A DNA stretch of 42,529 bases from Pseudomonas sp. R-28-1W-6 (GCF_009799925.1 NZ_WELK01000008.1:117576-160104); one strand, 5' to 3'; shown: positions 26,401 to 33,416, counted from the stretch's first letter. The notes: a model not told the origin generated them from the letters alone. A program made the numbers and translations.

Positions 26401-26619
26401 GAGGCCCAGGCCCGCGTCGGCAACCTGTACGTCAACCGCAACCAGATCGGCGCGGTGGTCGGCGTGCAGCCGTTCGGCGGCTGCGGCCTGTCCGGCACCG
26501 GGCCGAAGGCCGGTGGCCCGAGCTACCTGCTGCGCTTCGCCAATGAGCGCACCACCTCGGTCAACACCACCGCGGTGGGCGGCAACGCCTCGCTGCTGTC
26601 GCTGGGCGACGCCGAGTAA
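23464..26619 (+). CDS. putA: PutA, bifunctional proline dehydrogenase / L-glutamate gamma-semialdehyde dehydrogenase
   Basis: Oxidises proline to glutamate in two steps. At 1051 residues it is the short PutA form: no N-terminal ribbon-helix-helix DNA-binding domain, so it should not repress its own promoter, as in P. aeruginosa PutA. The FAD-binding proline dehydrogenase barrel covers about 70-500 (SISIKLSALHPRYE, RLVKGAYWDSEIK, ASHNAHTV). The aldehyde dehydrogenase follows from about 540 (SPWNFPLAIYLGQ, FTGSTDTARIINRQL, ETGGQNAM). The catalytic Cys is in SAGQRCSALRV near residue 840. GAGGAGGGG just upstream supports the ATG at 23464 over the GTG at 23461. putP follows after 241 bases. Confidence 0.97.
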   Translation: MFKASHVLQGDALNKTAAEFFPVISANYAVDEAAYLQELLQLADPGEPGIDLIRGNARRLIDDVRSRDNAVDTLDALLRQYSLDTQEGLMLMCLAEALLRVPDAATADALIRDKLNAAEWERHLGQSDSVLVNFAAWGLVMTGKVVDPQTADGRPKSVLGKLIQRSGEPVIRAAMNQAMKMMGKQFVLGRSISEALKNGRPCREQGYTYSFDMLGEAALTADDAEKYMADYRKAIDTVGAEPQVGPGPRPSISIKLSALHPRYEVAQRERVLSELFANVRELAIRARKLNVGISVDAEEADRLELSLELYEKLMRDPALKGWGEFGLVVQAYSKRCLPVLVWLTLLGKELDAKMPLRLVKGAYWDSEIKQCQVQGASGYPVFTRKEGTDTSYLACARYLLSEHTRGVIYPQFASHNAHTVTCILAMAGDREFEFQRLHGMGDALYDTVLEKHRKNVRIYAPVGAHKDLLPYLVRRLLENGANSSFVHQLVDPSVPVESLIDHPVTQLRKFKTPGNDRIPHPLALFGAARKNSQGINMNIQSQWAGLEADFNANLNKTWQAAPVINGEKLAGTAQEVRCPYDLNKLVGTAQWASAEQAAKALDVLSGAWPRWNATPVDERAAVLDRLADLLEANRAELMALCTLEAGKSLQDGIDEVREAVDFCRYYAQQARLRLGREELQGPTGERNELFHEGRGVFACVSPWNFPLAIYLGQISAALVAGNCVLAKPAEQTSLIAARATELMFEAGLPKDVFALLPGDGATLGGVFCRDARVAGVCFTGSTDTARIINRQLADKPGPIAALIAETGGQNAMIVDSTALPEQVVKDAVQSAFTSAGQRCSALRVLYVQADIAERVLDLLKGAMAELTVGPTHLRVSDVGPVIDGEAKAGLEAHIKQLKDAGKLIAEAKLPAGLNGHFIAPVAFEIGGIHELSKEHFGPILHVVRFQANELDQVVAAINATGYGLTLGVHSRNEETAKRIEAQARVGNLYVNRNQIGAVVGVQPFGGCGLSGTGPKAGGPSYLLRFANERTTSVNTTAVGGNASLLSLGDAE

Positions 26620-26632
26620 CCAGGCAGGACCA

Positions 26633-26659
26633 GGCGCCGGCCCCACAAGGGCCGGCGCC
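26633..26659 (+). terminator. Strong hairpin after putA
   Basis: GGCGCCGGCCC / GGGCCGGCGCC, a perfect 11-bp stem with a CACAA loop, starts 14 bases after the putA stop. There is no T-run, so it may act as a partial terminator or protect the putA mRNA 3' end. Confidence 0.55.
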
Positions 26660-26662
26660 GCG

Positions 26663-26680
26663 CTGCGGGGCAACCCGCAG
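26663..26680 (+). other. Second hairpin after putA with GNRA-type loop
   Basis: CTGCGGG / CCCGCAG with a GCAA tetraloop immediately follows the first hairpin. The pair probably forms an RNA 3'-end structure between putA and putP. Confidence 0.45.
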
Positions 26681-26804
26681 CCAACCGTCTCCGGGAGGGA
26701 GGCGGCGTGCAGGCAAGTGGATCAGGCCAACCTTGTTTTGGGTCCGTCTCCCGTGGTGGCGGCGGCCATTGCAACGCCCGTCACAAGCGGGCGGATTTGC
26801 CAAC

Positions 26805-26829
26805 CCCGCTGCGGAGTAACCGCTGCGGA
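26805..26829 (+). promoter_or_regulatory. Direct repeat CCGCTGCGGAG x2 upstream of putP
   Basis: CCGCTGCGGAG at 26805-26815 and again at 26819-26829, 14 bp apart, each itself containing a small CCGC..GCGG palindrome. It lies 31-55 bases before the putP start, so it could be an operator or a leader RNA element. Confidence 0.35.
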
Positions 26830-26834
26830 GAGAT

Positions 26835-26842
26835 AAAAACAA
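26835..26842 (+). promoter_or_regulatory. AANAANAA (Hfq/Crc) motif in the putP leader
   Basis: AAAAACAA fits the catabolite-activity motif AANAANAA exactly, 18 bases before the ATG and next to the ribosome-binding AGAGGG. In Pseudomonas, Hfq with Crc binds such motifs to block translation of amino-acid uptake genes in the presence of preferred carbon sources. Function here is inferred. Confidence 0.45.
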
Positions 26843-26860
26843 TCCAGAGGGTACTCCCCC

Positions 26861-28351
26861 ATGACAGCTAGCACTCCGATGCTGATCACCTTCGTGGTGT
26901 ACATCGCGGCAATGGTCTTTATCGGCCTCTTCGCCTACTTGCGTACCAAGAACCTTTCCGACTACATCCTCGGTGGCCGCAGCCTCGGCAGCTTCGTGAC
27001 CGCGCTGTCCGCCGGCGCCTCCGACATGAGCGGCTGGCTGCTCATGGGCCTGCCGGGCGCGGTGTACCTGTCCGGCCTTTCCGAGAGCTGGATCGCCATC
27101 GGCTTGATCGTCGGCGCCTACCTCAACTGGCTGTTCGTCGCCGGCCGCCTGCGCGTGCAGACCGAGCACAACGGCAACGCCCTGACCCTGCCGGACTACT
27201 TCACCAACCGCTTCGAAGACAGCAGCCGCATCCTGCGCATCTTCTCCGCCCTGGTGATCCTGGTGTTCTTCACCATCTACTGCGCCTCGGGCGTGGTGGC
27301 CGGTGCGCGCCTGTTTGAAAGCACCTTCGGCATGAGCTACGAGACCGCCCTGTGGGCCGGCGCCGCGGCGACCATCGCCTACACCTTCATCGGTGGTTTC
27401 CTCGCGGTGAGCTGGACCGATACCGTGCAGGCCAGCCTGATGATCTTCGCCCTGATCCTCGCTCCGGTGATGGTCATGGTGGCCACCGGCGGCATGGACA
27501 GCACCTTCGCTGCCATCCAGCTGGAAGACGCCACCAACTTTGACATGCTCAAGGGCGCCACCTTCGTCGGCGTGATCTCGCTGATGGCCTGGGGCCTGGG
27601 CTACTTCGGTCAGCCGCACATCCTGGCGCGCTTCATGGCCGCCGATTCGGTGAAGTCGATCCCCAATGCCCGCCGCATCTCCATGACCTGGATGATCCTC
27701 TGCCTGGGCGGCGCGGTGGCCGTGGGCTTCTTCGGCATCGCCTACTTCTCGGCGCATCCGGACATGGCCGGTGCCGTGACCGAGAACCCGGAGCGGGTGT
27801 TCATCGAACTGGCCAAGATCCTGTTCAACCCGTGGATCGCCGGTGTGCTGCTGTCCGCCATCCTGGCAGCGGTGATGTCCACCCTGAGCTGCCAGCTGCT
27901 GGTCTGCTCCAGCGCCCTGACCGAAGACTTCTACAAGGCCTTCCTGCGCAAGAACGCCAGCCAGGTCGAGCTGGTCTGGGTCGGCCGCGCCATGGTGCTG
28001 CTGGTGGCGCTGATCGCCATCGCCCTGGCCTCCAACCCGGAAAACCGCGTACTGGGCCTGGTCTCCTACGCCTGGGCCGGCTTCGGTGCCGCCTTCGGTC
28101 CGGTGGTGATCCTGTCCCTGCTGTGGAAGGGCATGACCCGCAACGGCGCCCTGGCCGGCATGGTGGTCGGTGCGGTGACCGTGGTGGTGTGGAAGAACTG
28201 GATCGGCATGGGCCTGTACGAAATCATCCCGGGCTTCATCCTCGCCACCCTGGCCATCCTGGTGTTCAGCCGCATCGGCAGCGGCCCGTCGAAAACCATG
28301 CTCAAGCGCTTCGACGAAGCCGAGAAGGAATATCAGGACGCCCACATCTGA
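26861..28351 (+). CDS. putP: PutP, sodium/proline symporter
   Basis: Takes up proline with Na+ across the inner membrane (SSS family). The 496-residue protein has about 13 hydrophobic helices. It shows the PutP signatures LGGRSLGSFVTALSAGASDMSGWLLMGLPGA near residue 40 (seen in parts), EHNGNALTLPDYFTNRFED near 105, WGLGYFGQPHILARFMA near 240 and SCQLLVCSSALTEDFYK near 340. The sodium-site Ser/Asp region (ASDMSGW) is intact. It lies downstream of putA in the same direction but with its own leader, and is followed by a strong terminator. Confidence 0.97.
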   Translation: MTASTPMLITFVVYIAAMVFIGLFAYLRTKNLSDYILGGRSLGSFVTALSAGASDMSGWLLMGLPGAVYLSGLSESWIAIGLIVGAYLNWLFVAGRLRVQTEHNGNALTLPDYFTNRFEDSSRILRIFSALVILVFFTIYCASGVVAGARLFESTFGMSYETALWAGAAATIAYTFIGGFLAVSWTDTVQASLMIFALILAPVMVMVATGGMDSTFAAIQLEDATNFDMLKGATFVGVISLMAWGLGYFGQPHILARFMAADSVKSIPNARRISMTWMILCLGGAVAVGFFGIAYFSAHPDMAGAVTENPERVFIELAKILFNPWIAGVLLSAILAAVMSTLSCQLLVCSSALTEDFYKAFLRKNASQVELVWVGRAMVLLVALIAIALASNPENRVLGLVSYAWAGFGAAFGPVVILSLLWKGMTRNGALAGMVVGAVTVVVWKNWIGMGLYEIIPGFILATLAILVFSRIGSGPSKTMLKRFDEAEKEYQDAHI

Positions 28352-28452
28352 TACCCCCAGGCGCGGCTGGCCGGTCGTCCAGTCGCTGCCTTAGCCCCGC
28401 CACAGGCCCAGTGCCTGCCGGCGGGGCACCACGCACGACCCGATAGTGCTTT

Positions 28453-28489
28453 CCGGCCCACGTCTCCCGGCGTGGGTCGGTTTTTTTTT
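28453..28489 (+). terminator. Rho-independent terminator after putP
   Basis: CCGGCCCACG pairs with CGTGGGTCGG (one G-T wobble) around an eight-base loop, followed by nine T. Strong intrinsic terminator about 100 bases after putP. Confidence 0.92.
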
Positions 28490-28557
28490 GCCTGTGAAAA
28501 AGCCCCCGGTTTCCACTGCCTTCCGTGGCAGCGGCGCCCCGTGCTATCCGCCCACAT

Positions 28558-28637
28558 CGCTCTCTGTGGCAGCGGCTTCAGCCGCGATGCGCTTGCACGC
28601 ACCACCGCCTCCCATCGCGGCTAAAGCCGCTCCTACA
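28558..28637. repeat. REP-like element, copy 1
   Basis: A palindromic element: GCAGCGGCTTCAGCCGCGAT on one arm and ATCGCGGCTAAAGCCGCTCC on the other, around a short spacer with GCGCTTGCACGC. This is the classic Pseudomonas intergenic REP pattern (GTAGGAGCGGCTTTAGCCGCGA family). It is 118 bp from an almost identical direct copy. Confidence 0.88.
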
Positions 28638-28675
28638 ACGACGTCCACCTGCCGCGCCGTGCTGTCCGGCTCCAG

Positions 28676-28755
28676 CGCTCTCTGTGGCAGCGGCTTCAGC
28701 CGCGATGCGCTTGCACGCACCACCAGCTCCCATCGCGGCTAAAGCCGCTCCCACG
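28676..28755. repeat. REP-like element, copy 2
   Basis: Near-identical direct copy of the element at 28558, including the spacer (CGCTTGCACGCACCACC), with changes mainly in the last third. Spacer identity points to recent tandem duplication of the whole REP unit. A fragment TTCCGTGGCAGCGGC at 28521-28535 may be a third, truncated copy. Confidence 0.88.
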
Positions 28756-28781
28756 CCGGACGCCAGCTGCCACCGATTGGG

Positions 28782-28831
28782 GCGTGACCCGTTTTGGGGC
28801 TTGGATTAACGCCCTCAACTGGTGCGTGACC
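28782..28831 (+). promoter_or_regulatory. Two GCGTGACC repeats upstream of the sigma-54 promoter
   Basis: GCGTGACCCGTTTTGG (28782-28797) and GCGTGACCGTCTGG (28824-28837) share their first eight bases and lie 42 bp apart, four helical turns, 47-110 bases before the -24 element. That position and phasing fit enhancer-binding-protein sites. The regulator is unknown. Confidence 0.35.
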
Positions 28832-28875
28832 GTCTGGTCGAATATTCAAGTTATTGAAAATAAACAATAAAATTC

Positions 28876-28893
28876 TGTGGCACGGGCCTTGCG
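28876..28893 (+). promoter_or_regulatory. Sigma-54 (RpoN) -24/-12 promoter
   Basis: The sequence reads TGTGGCACGGGCCTTGCG: TGGCACG, four bases, TTGC, an exact match to the core TGGCACGN4TTGC. GG of -24 is at 28879-28880 and GC of -12 at 28891-28892. Transcription would start near 28904, leaving a short leader with AAGGAG before the ATP-grasp start at 28928. The AT-rich stretch just upstream could be an IHF bend site. Confidence 0.78.
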
Positions 28894-28927
28894 ATGGTAC
28901 TGACGACCAGGTGGCAAGGAGTACGGC

Positions 28928-30337
28928 ATGGTCCGCACCTTTTTTGACGAAATGTACGAAGCGAGTGGCAGCGTCCGCCCGCACTACCGGGAATTCGCCC
29001 GCTGGCTGGCCGACACCCCGCAAGAGCTGCTGGCCCAGCGCCGGCGTGAAGCCGATCTGCTGTTCCATCGCGCCGGCATCACCTTCACCCTCTATGGCGA
29101 CGAGCAGGGCACCGAGCGCCTGATCCCCTTCGACATCATCCCGCGCAGCATCCCCGCCAGCGAATGGCGCATCGTCGAGGCCGGCTGCATTCAGCGCGTA
29201 CAGGCGCTGAACCTGTTCCTTGCCGACCTCTACCACGAGCAGCGCATCATCAAGGCCGGCATCATCCCCGCCGAGCAGGTGCTGGCCAACGAGGGCTACC
29301 AGCTGGCCATGCAGGGCCTCGACCTGCACCGCGACATCTACGCGCACATCGCCGGGGTCGACCTGGTGCGCGACGGCGACGGCACCTACTACGTGCTCGA
29401 AGACAACCTGCGCACCCCCAGCGGCGTCAGCTACATGCTCGAAGACCGCAAGATGATGATGCGCCTGTTCCCCGAGCTGTTCGCCATGCAGCGCGTGGCG
29501 CCGATCGACCACTACCCGAGCCTGCTGCTGGATACCCTGAAAAGCGCGAGCCCGCTGGACAACCCCAGCGTGGTGGTGCTGACCCCGGGGCGCTTCAACA
29601 GCGCCTACTTCGAGCACGCCTTCCTCGCCCGCGAGATGGGTGTGGAGCTGGTCGAAGGCGCCGACCTGTTCGTGCGCGACGACCGGGTGTTCATGCGCAC
29701 CACCGCCGGCCCGCAGGCGGTGGACGTGATCTACCGCCGGCTGGACGACGCCTTCCTCGATCCGCTGGCCTTCAACCCGGACTCCATGCTCGGCGTGCCC
29801 GGCCTGCTCTCGTCCTATCGCAGCGGCAACGTGGTGCTGGCCAACGCGGTGGGCACCGGGGTGGCGGACGACAAGTCGATCTACCCCTACGTCACCGACA
29901 TGATCCGCTTCTACCTGGACGAGGAGCCGATCCTGAAGAACGTGCCGACCTGGCAGTGCCGCAAGCCCGAGGACCTGTCCCACGTGCTGGCCAACCTGGC
30001 CGAACTGGTGGTCAAGGAAACCCAGGGTTCCGGCGGCTACGGCATGCTGGTCGGCCCGGCGGCGAGCAAGGCCGAGATCGAGGCCTTCCGCGCCCGCCTC
30101 AAGGCCAACCCGGCGGCCTATATCGCCCAGCCCACCCTGTGCCTGTCGACCTGCCCGACCTTCGTCGAGAGCGGCGTGGCGCCGCGCCATATCGACCTGC
30201 GCCCGTTCGTCCTGTCCGGCCGCGAAACCCGCCTGGTGCCCGGCGGCCTGACCCGCGTGGCGCTGCGCGATGGCTCGCTGGTGGTCAACTCGTCGCAGGG
30301 CGGCGGGACCAAGGACACCTGGGTGGTCGAGGATTAA
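28928..30337 (+). CDS. Circularly permuted ATP-grasp type 2 protein
   Basis: A 469-residue cytoplasmic protein of the circularly permuted ATP-grasp family (DUF404/DUF407 type). These are predicted ligases acting on peptides or similar amines; the substrate is not known. Recognisable stretches are FDIIPRSIPASEWRIVEAG near residue 75, YYVLEDNLRTPSGVSYMLEDR near 158, NAVGTGVADDKSIYPYV near 310 and VVKETQGSGGYGMLVGP near 360, the last being a nucleotide-binding loop. AAGGAG lies eight bases before the ATG. It is first of three genes (with Alpha-E and a transglutaminase) that occur together widely in bacteria. A sigma-54 promoter lies immediately upstream. Confidence 0.93.
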   Translation: MVRTFFDEMYEASGSVRPHYREFARWLADTPQELLAQRRREADLLFHRAGITFTLYGDEQGTERLIPFDIIPRSIPASEWRIVEAGCIQRVQALNLFLADLYHEQRIIKAGIIPAEQVLANEGYQLAMQGLDLHRDIYAHIAGVDLVRDGDGTYYVLEDNLRTPSGVSYMLEDRKMMMRLFPELFAMQRVAPIDHYPSLLLDTLKSASPLDNPSVVVLTPGRFNSAYFEHAFLAREMGVELVEGADLFVRDDRVFMRTTAGPQAVDVIYRRLDDAFLDPLAFNPDSMLGVPGLLSSYRSGNVVLANAVGTGVADDKSIYPYVTDMIRFYLDEEPILKNVPTWQCRKPEDLSHVLANLAELVVKETQGSGGYGMLVGPAASKAEIEAFRARLKANPAAYIAQPTLCLSTCPTFVESGVAPRHIDLRPFVLSGRETRLVPGGLTRVALRDGSLVVNSSQGGGTKDTWVVED

Positions 30338-30349
30338 GGAAACCGCATC

Positions 30350-31300
30350 ATGCTTTCGAGAACTGCCTCCGATCTGTACTGGATGTCGCGCTACCTGGAG
30401 CGCGCCGAGAACCTCGCGCGCATGCTCGACGTCAGCTATTCGCTGTCGCTGATGCCGCAGGACGGCCACGGCGACGGCCTCGACGAACTGGCCATGCCGC
30501 TGCTGATCACCGGCACCCTGGACCAATACCTGGAACGCCACGGGCAGATGCACGCCGAGCGCATGCTGCACTTCTTCGCCCTCGATGCGGACAACCCGGC
30601 GAGCATCTACTGCTGCCTGCAGGCCGCGCGCAGCAACGCCCACGCGGTGCGCGGGCGGATCACCGCCGACATGTGGGAGAACATCAACGCCACCTGGCTG
30701 GAAATGCGCGGCATCGCCGCCGAAGGCCTGGGCCGCTACGGCATCAGCCGCTTCTGCGAGTGGGTCAAGGAGCGCTCGCACCTGTTCCGCGGCGCCACCT
30801 TCGGCACCATCATGCGCGGCGAGGCCTACCGCTTCATCCGCCTGGGCACCTTCATCGAACGCGCCGACAACACCCTGCGCCTGCTCGATGCCCGCTACGA
30901 GATGCTCGGCGAGGAGGCCGACACGGTCAGCGACACCTCGGCGCGCGGCTACTACCAGTGGAGCGCCTTGCTCCGCGCGCTGTCCTCGTTCGAGGCCTTC
31001 ACCGAGATCTACCGCGGCTCACCGCGCACCTACAAGATCGCCGAACTGCTGCTGCTGCGCCCCGAGGTGCCGCGCTCGCTGCGCTCCTGCATGGAGGAGC
31101 TCAACCTGATGCTCTCCGGCCTGCCCGGCGAGAACGGCCGCCCGGCCCAGCGCATGGCCGCCGAACTGGACGCGCGCCTGCGCTACACCAGCATCGACGA
31201 GGTCCTGGGCGAGGGTCTGCATGTCTGGCTCACCGATTTCATCCTGCTCGTCCGGCAGTTGGGCAGCGCCATCCACACGTCCTATCTGGAGGTCGTATGA
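30350..31300 (+). CDS. Alpha-E domain protein (DUF403)
   Basis: A 316-residue all-helical Alpha-E protein, the standard partner of the permuted ATP-grasp ligase and transglutaminase. The family start LSRTASDLYWMSRYLERAENLARMLDV is present in full, with the later FRGATFGTIMRGEAYRFIRLGTFIERADNTLRLLD segment recognisable in parts. Arg/Glu-rich helices suggest a scaffolding or carrier role, but function is unproven. It starts 13 bases after the ATP-grasp gene with AAGGAAAC upstream. Its TGA overlaps the next ATG. Confidence 0.93.
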   Translation: MLSRTASDLYWMSRYLERAENLARMLDVSYSLSLMPQDGHGDGLDELAMPLLITGTLDQYLERHGQMHAERMLHFFALDADNPASIYCCLQAARSNAHAVRGRITADMWENINATWLEMRGIAAEGLGRYGISRFCEWVKERSHLFRGATFGTIMRGEAYRFIRLGTFIERADNTLRLLDARYEMLGEEADTVSDTSARGYYQWSALLRALSSFEAFTEIYRGSPRTYKIAELLLLRPEVPRSLRSCMEELNLMLSGLPGENGRPAQRMAAELDARLRYTSIDEVLGEGLHVWLTDFILLVRQLGSAIHTSYLEVV

Positions 31301-32091
31301 GACTCTCGATCCGTCACGACACTACCTACAACTACGATGACCAGGTGCGCGCCAGCATCCAGTACCTGCGCCTGACCCCGCAGGAAAGCGCGCGCCAGCA
31401 CGTGCTCAGCTGGCAGCTCGAGCTGCCGCGCCAGGTGCGCGCTCAGCGCGACCCGTTCGGCAATATCCTCCATGTGCTGACCCTAGACGAACCCCACGAG
31501 GCGCTGGTGATCGGCGCCCGCGGCCAGGTCGAGATCGACGAGCACTGCGAATCCGAGTGCGGCAGCGGCTCGGCCTTGCCCTACCTGCGCTTCACCCGCC
31601 TGACCCAGCCCGACGAGGCGCTGCGCGAGTTCGCCCGGCTCGGCAGCGCCGGGCGCCGCGACCGCGACGGGCTGGTCGAGCTGATGCACGGCCTGCACGC
31701 GCAGATGCCCTACACCCCGGGCGCCACCCGGGTCGACAGCACCGCCGCCGAGGCCTTCGCCGGCCGCGCCGGGGTCTGCCAGGACCACACCCATGCCTTC
31801 CTCGCCTGCGCGCGCAGCCTGGGCGTACCGGCGCGCTACGTGTCCGGCTACCTGTTCACCGAAGACAGCGGCCACCTGGCCAGCCACGCCTGGGCCGAAG
31901 CCTGGCTGGACGACGCCTGGTACAGCTTCGACGTGACCAACCAGCTGGCCCGGCCGGAGCGCCACCTCAAGCTGGCGGTCGGCCTGGACTACCTCGACGC
32001 CTGCCCGGTGCGCGGCATGCGCCGCGGCGGTGGCGGCGAACAGATGCACGCCCGGGTCAAGGTCTCGCCGTTGCTGCAGATGCAGCAGTAG
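31297..32091 (+). CDS. Bacterial transglutaminase-like protease-fold protein
   Basis: A 264-residue cytoplasmic protein with an N-terminal beta domain (RLSIRHDTTYNYDDQVRASI, about 1-80) and a transglutaminase-like catalytic domain. The triad is Cys in AGVCQDHTHAF near residue 164, His in SHAWAEAW near 198 and Asp in YSFDVTN near 213. Such enzymes act as proteases or amidases. In this conserved trio the enzyme is thought to process or cross-link a peptide made by the ATP-grasp partner. The ATG overlaps the Alpha-E stop (ATGA). The frame is open far upstream, but that is a shadow of the two preceding genes. Confidence 0.93.
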   Translation: MRLSIRHDTTYNYDDQVRASIQYLRLTPQESARQHVLSWQLELPRQVRAQRDPFGNILHVLTLDEPHEALVIGARGQVEIDEHCESECGSGSALPYLRFTRLTQPDEALREFARLGSAGRRDRDGLVELMHGLHAQMPYTPGATRVDSTAAEAFAGRAGVCQDHTHAFLACARSLGVPARYVSGYLFTEDSGHLASHAWAEAWLDDAWYSFDVTNQLARPERHLKLAVGLDYLDACPVRGMRRGGGGEQMHARVKVSPLLQMQQ

Positions 32092-32250
32092 CGGTTGGGT
32101 TGAGGGGCCGAGCTTTCCCCCTGGAGGGCAGGGGCGGCTCGCTCCATTCCCCAGCGCCAGCGCCGCAGGCACAACCTTGGGCCCGCGGACGAGGCATGGC
32201 GCCTGCCAGCGGCCAGGGTGAGCCTGCTCGTGAGGGTGCGGCCGTGGCTG

Positions 32251-32595
32251 CTAGAGCTTGGGGTCGGGAAACGGCAACTGATCCTGCGAGTTGCTGGGCT
32301 GGGCCACCCACTTGCTGCCGTCATGGTAGAAGTCGACCTGGGTTTCCGAGGTGCCGGCACCGAGCGTCACCGCGGCGGTGCAAGCCACCTGGTTCGGGTA
32401 CTCGGCTTGAACCGCGGGAATGCAGGTCCCCAGCTTGAGCCGGGCCGTCGCCAGCTCGGGGAAGTCCATCATTTCAATGAAGGCCTGGGTAGCCTCCTTA
32501 GGCGTTGGCAGAGCCAGCGGGGTGGCATTCGCCGCGTTATCGGGTAATCCAATAGCGAAGGAAAGTGCAGCGACAACTTTCAGCATGTTGATCAT
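32251..32595 (-). CDS. Small exported protein of unknown function
   Basis: An unrecognised protein of 114 residues (or 111 if the ATG at 32586 is used). MINMLKVVAALSFAIGLPDNAANA looks like a Sec signal peptide. The mature part has two Cys (GTCIPAV and VACTAAV) likely to form a disulfide, and a beta-rich end (TQVDFYHDGSKWVAQPSNS) resembling lipocalin-like or DUF-type small periplasmic domains. No ribosome-binding site is strong, so the start is uncertain. It lies downstream of the dioxygenase on the same strand, 72 bases after it. Confidence 0.65.
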   Translation of the reverse strand: MINMLKVVAALSFAIGLPDNAANATPLALPTPKEATQAFIEMMDFPELATARLKLGTCIPAVQAEYPNQVACTAAVTLGAGTSETQVDFYHDGSKWVAQPSNSQDQLPFPDPKL

Positions 32596-32667
32596 CCATG
32601 GTGGTTGAGCGCCAGGCATGAGTCGCGCGCCTCAAGGCGTCGCCGCATACCGTTGTGCAGGGTGATG

Positions 32668-33339
32668 CTAGAAACCCCTTGCGAGCACGATGTCGAAAAC
32701 CCCGCGACGGATCTTGCCGTCCTGCTCCAGGGCAATGGCCAGCGACGGCTTGTGGTCGGCCCAGGGGTCTGTGGCGATGAAGGGGTCGCCCTTGAAGTAG
32801 AGCTGGGTGGTGAGCGGGATGTGCAACGATTCCATGACCCGGAAGTGAATGTGGGCCGGCCGCATCATGCCCGCGTACTTCTCAAGCCCCGGCAGATTCG
32901 GGGGCACCGGGTAGCGCCCCGGCATGACCGTCTCGATCACGTACCGCCCCTGCGCATCGGTTTGCAACGTCCCCCGCAAGTGGAACGTCGAGGCTTCGGT
33001 GAAGTTGCCGGGCTTGAGGGTGTCGTATAGGCCAGCGCTGTTCGCTTGCCATACTTCAATCAATGCTCCCCGCAAGGGGCTGTGGCAATCGGAGCTGAAT
33101 ACCGTGCCGGTCAGGACGAGCCGCTCACCGGGCTCCTCGGGCCCAGCCAGCTGGCTGCGCAATGGCGCGCCAAAGCGATAGAACGGGCCCAGTATCTCGG
33201 GCTCGGTGAGCCGGCAGACTTGCTCGGCGGCAAAGACTGGGCCGCCCAGCAGGGCACCGCCAAGGGCTAAGGTGCCACGGTACAGGAAGGCCCGCCTCGA
33301 ACTGGCCCAAGCCACCTTGGGGATCAGATCCTTGCCCAT
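32668..33339 (-). CDS. Tat-exported intradiol ring-cleavage dioxygenase-like protein
   Basis: A 223-residue protein related to protocatechuate 3,4-dioxygenase and other intradiol enzymes, which use non-heme Fe(III) to split catechols. The N-terminus has SSRRAFLYRGTLALGGALLG, a twin-arginine-type signal, so the enzyme should act outside the cytoplasm. The four expected metal ligands are seen: Tyr in AGLYDT near residue 110, Tyr in PGRYPVP near 146, and His-x-His in RPAHIHF near 164-166. It is a single subunit without the usual beta-ketoadipate neighbours. AGGAGG five bases before the ATG at 33339 fixes the start; the frame is open further upstream but lacks support. Substrate unknown. Confidence 0.85.
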   Translation of the reverse strand: MGKDLIPKVAWASSRRAFLYRGTLALGGALLGGPVFAAEQVCRLTEPEILGPFYRFGAPLRSQLAGPEEPGERLVLTGTVFSSDCHSPLRGALIEVWQANSAGLYDTLKPGNFTEASTFHLRGTLQTDAQGRYVIETVMPGRYPVPPNLPGLEKYAGMMRPAHIHFRVMESLHIPLTTQLYFKGDPFIATDPWADHKPSLAIALEQDGKIRRGVFDIVLARGF

Positions 33340-33368
33340 GCCTGCCTCCTCTGTGGATACTCTGCCGC

Positions 33369-33416
33369 GCCTAACGACTAGGCTAGCAGGCGAGCCGATG
33401 AGCGAGGCGAACGCTG
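33369..33416 (-). repeat. Degenerate attC (internal deletion)
   Basis: Begins GCCTAACGACTAGGCTAG, matching the intact site at 38198 (GCCTAACGATTAAGCTAAG) at nearly every position. The arm piece GAGCGAGGCGAACG follows; the central stem and the other core are missing. Confidence 0.55.

Larger units (their letters stand above)
28352..28927. other. Intergenic region putP to ATP-grasp gene
   Basis: 576 bases without a credible gene. From left to right it holds the putP terminator, a partial REP-like start near 28524, two complete REP elements, two GCGTGACC repeats, an AT-rich stretch (28841-28875) and a sigma-54-type promoter. Each is listed separately. Confidence 0.7.

Noticed and set aside
23356..26673. 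Minus-strand frame of 1105 codons over putA
   Set aside because: Antisense shadow of putA; no motifs, His/Val/Gly-rich composition.
26561..28345. Minus-strand frame of 594 codons over putP
   Set aside because: Antisense of a membrane protein, giving an artificial His/Asp-rich translation.
28739..30781. Minus-strand frame of 680 codons over the ATP-grasp and Alpha-E genes
   Set aside because: Shadow frame; crosses the REP region and the sigma-54 promoter, and lacks a ribosome-binding site.
29164..31296. Upstream extension of the transglutaminase frame
   Set aside because: It is the off-frame reading of the two preceding genes; the real start is the ATG at 31297 overlapping the Alpha-E stop.
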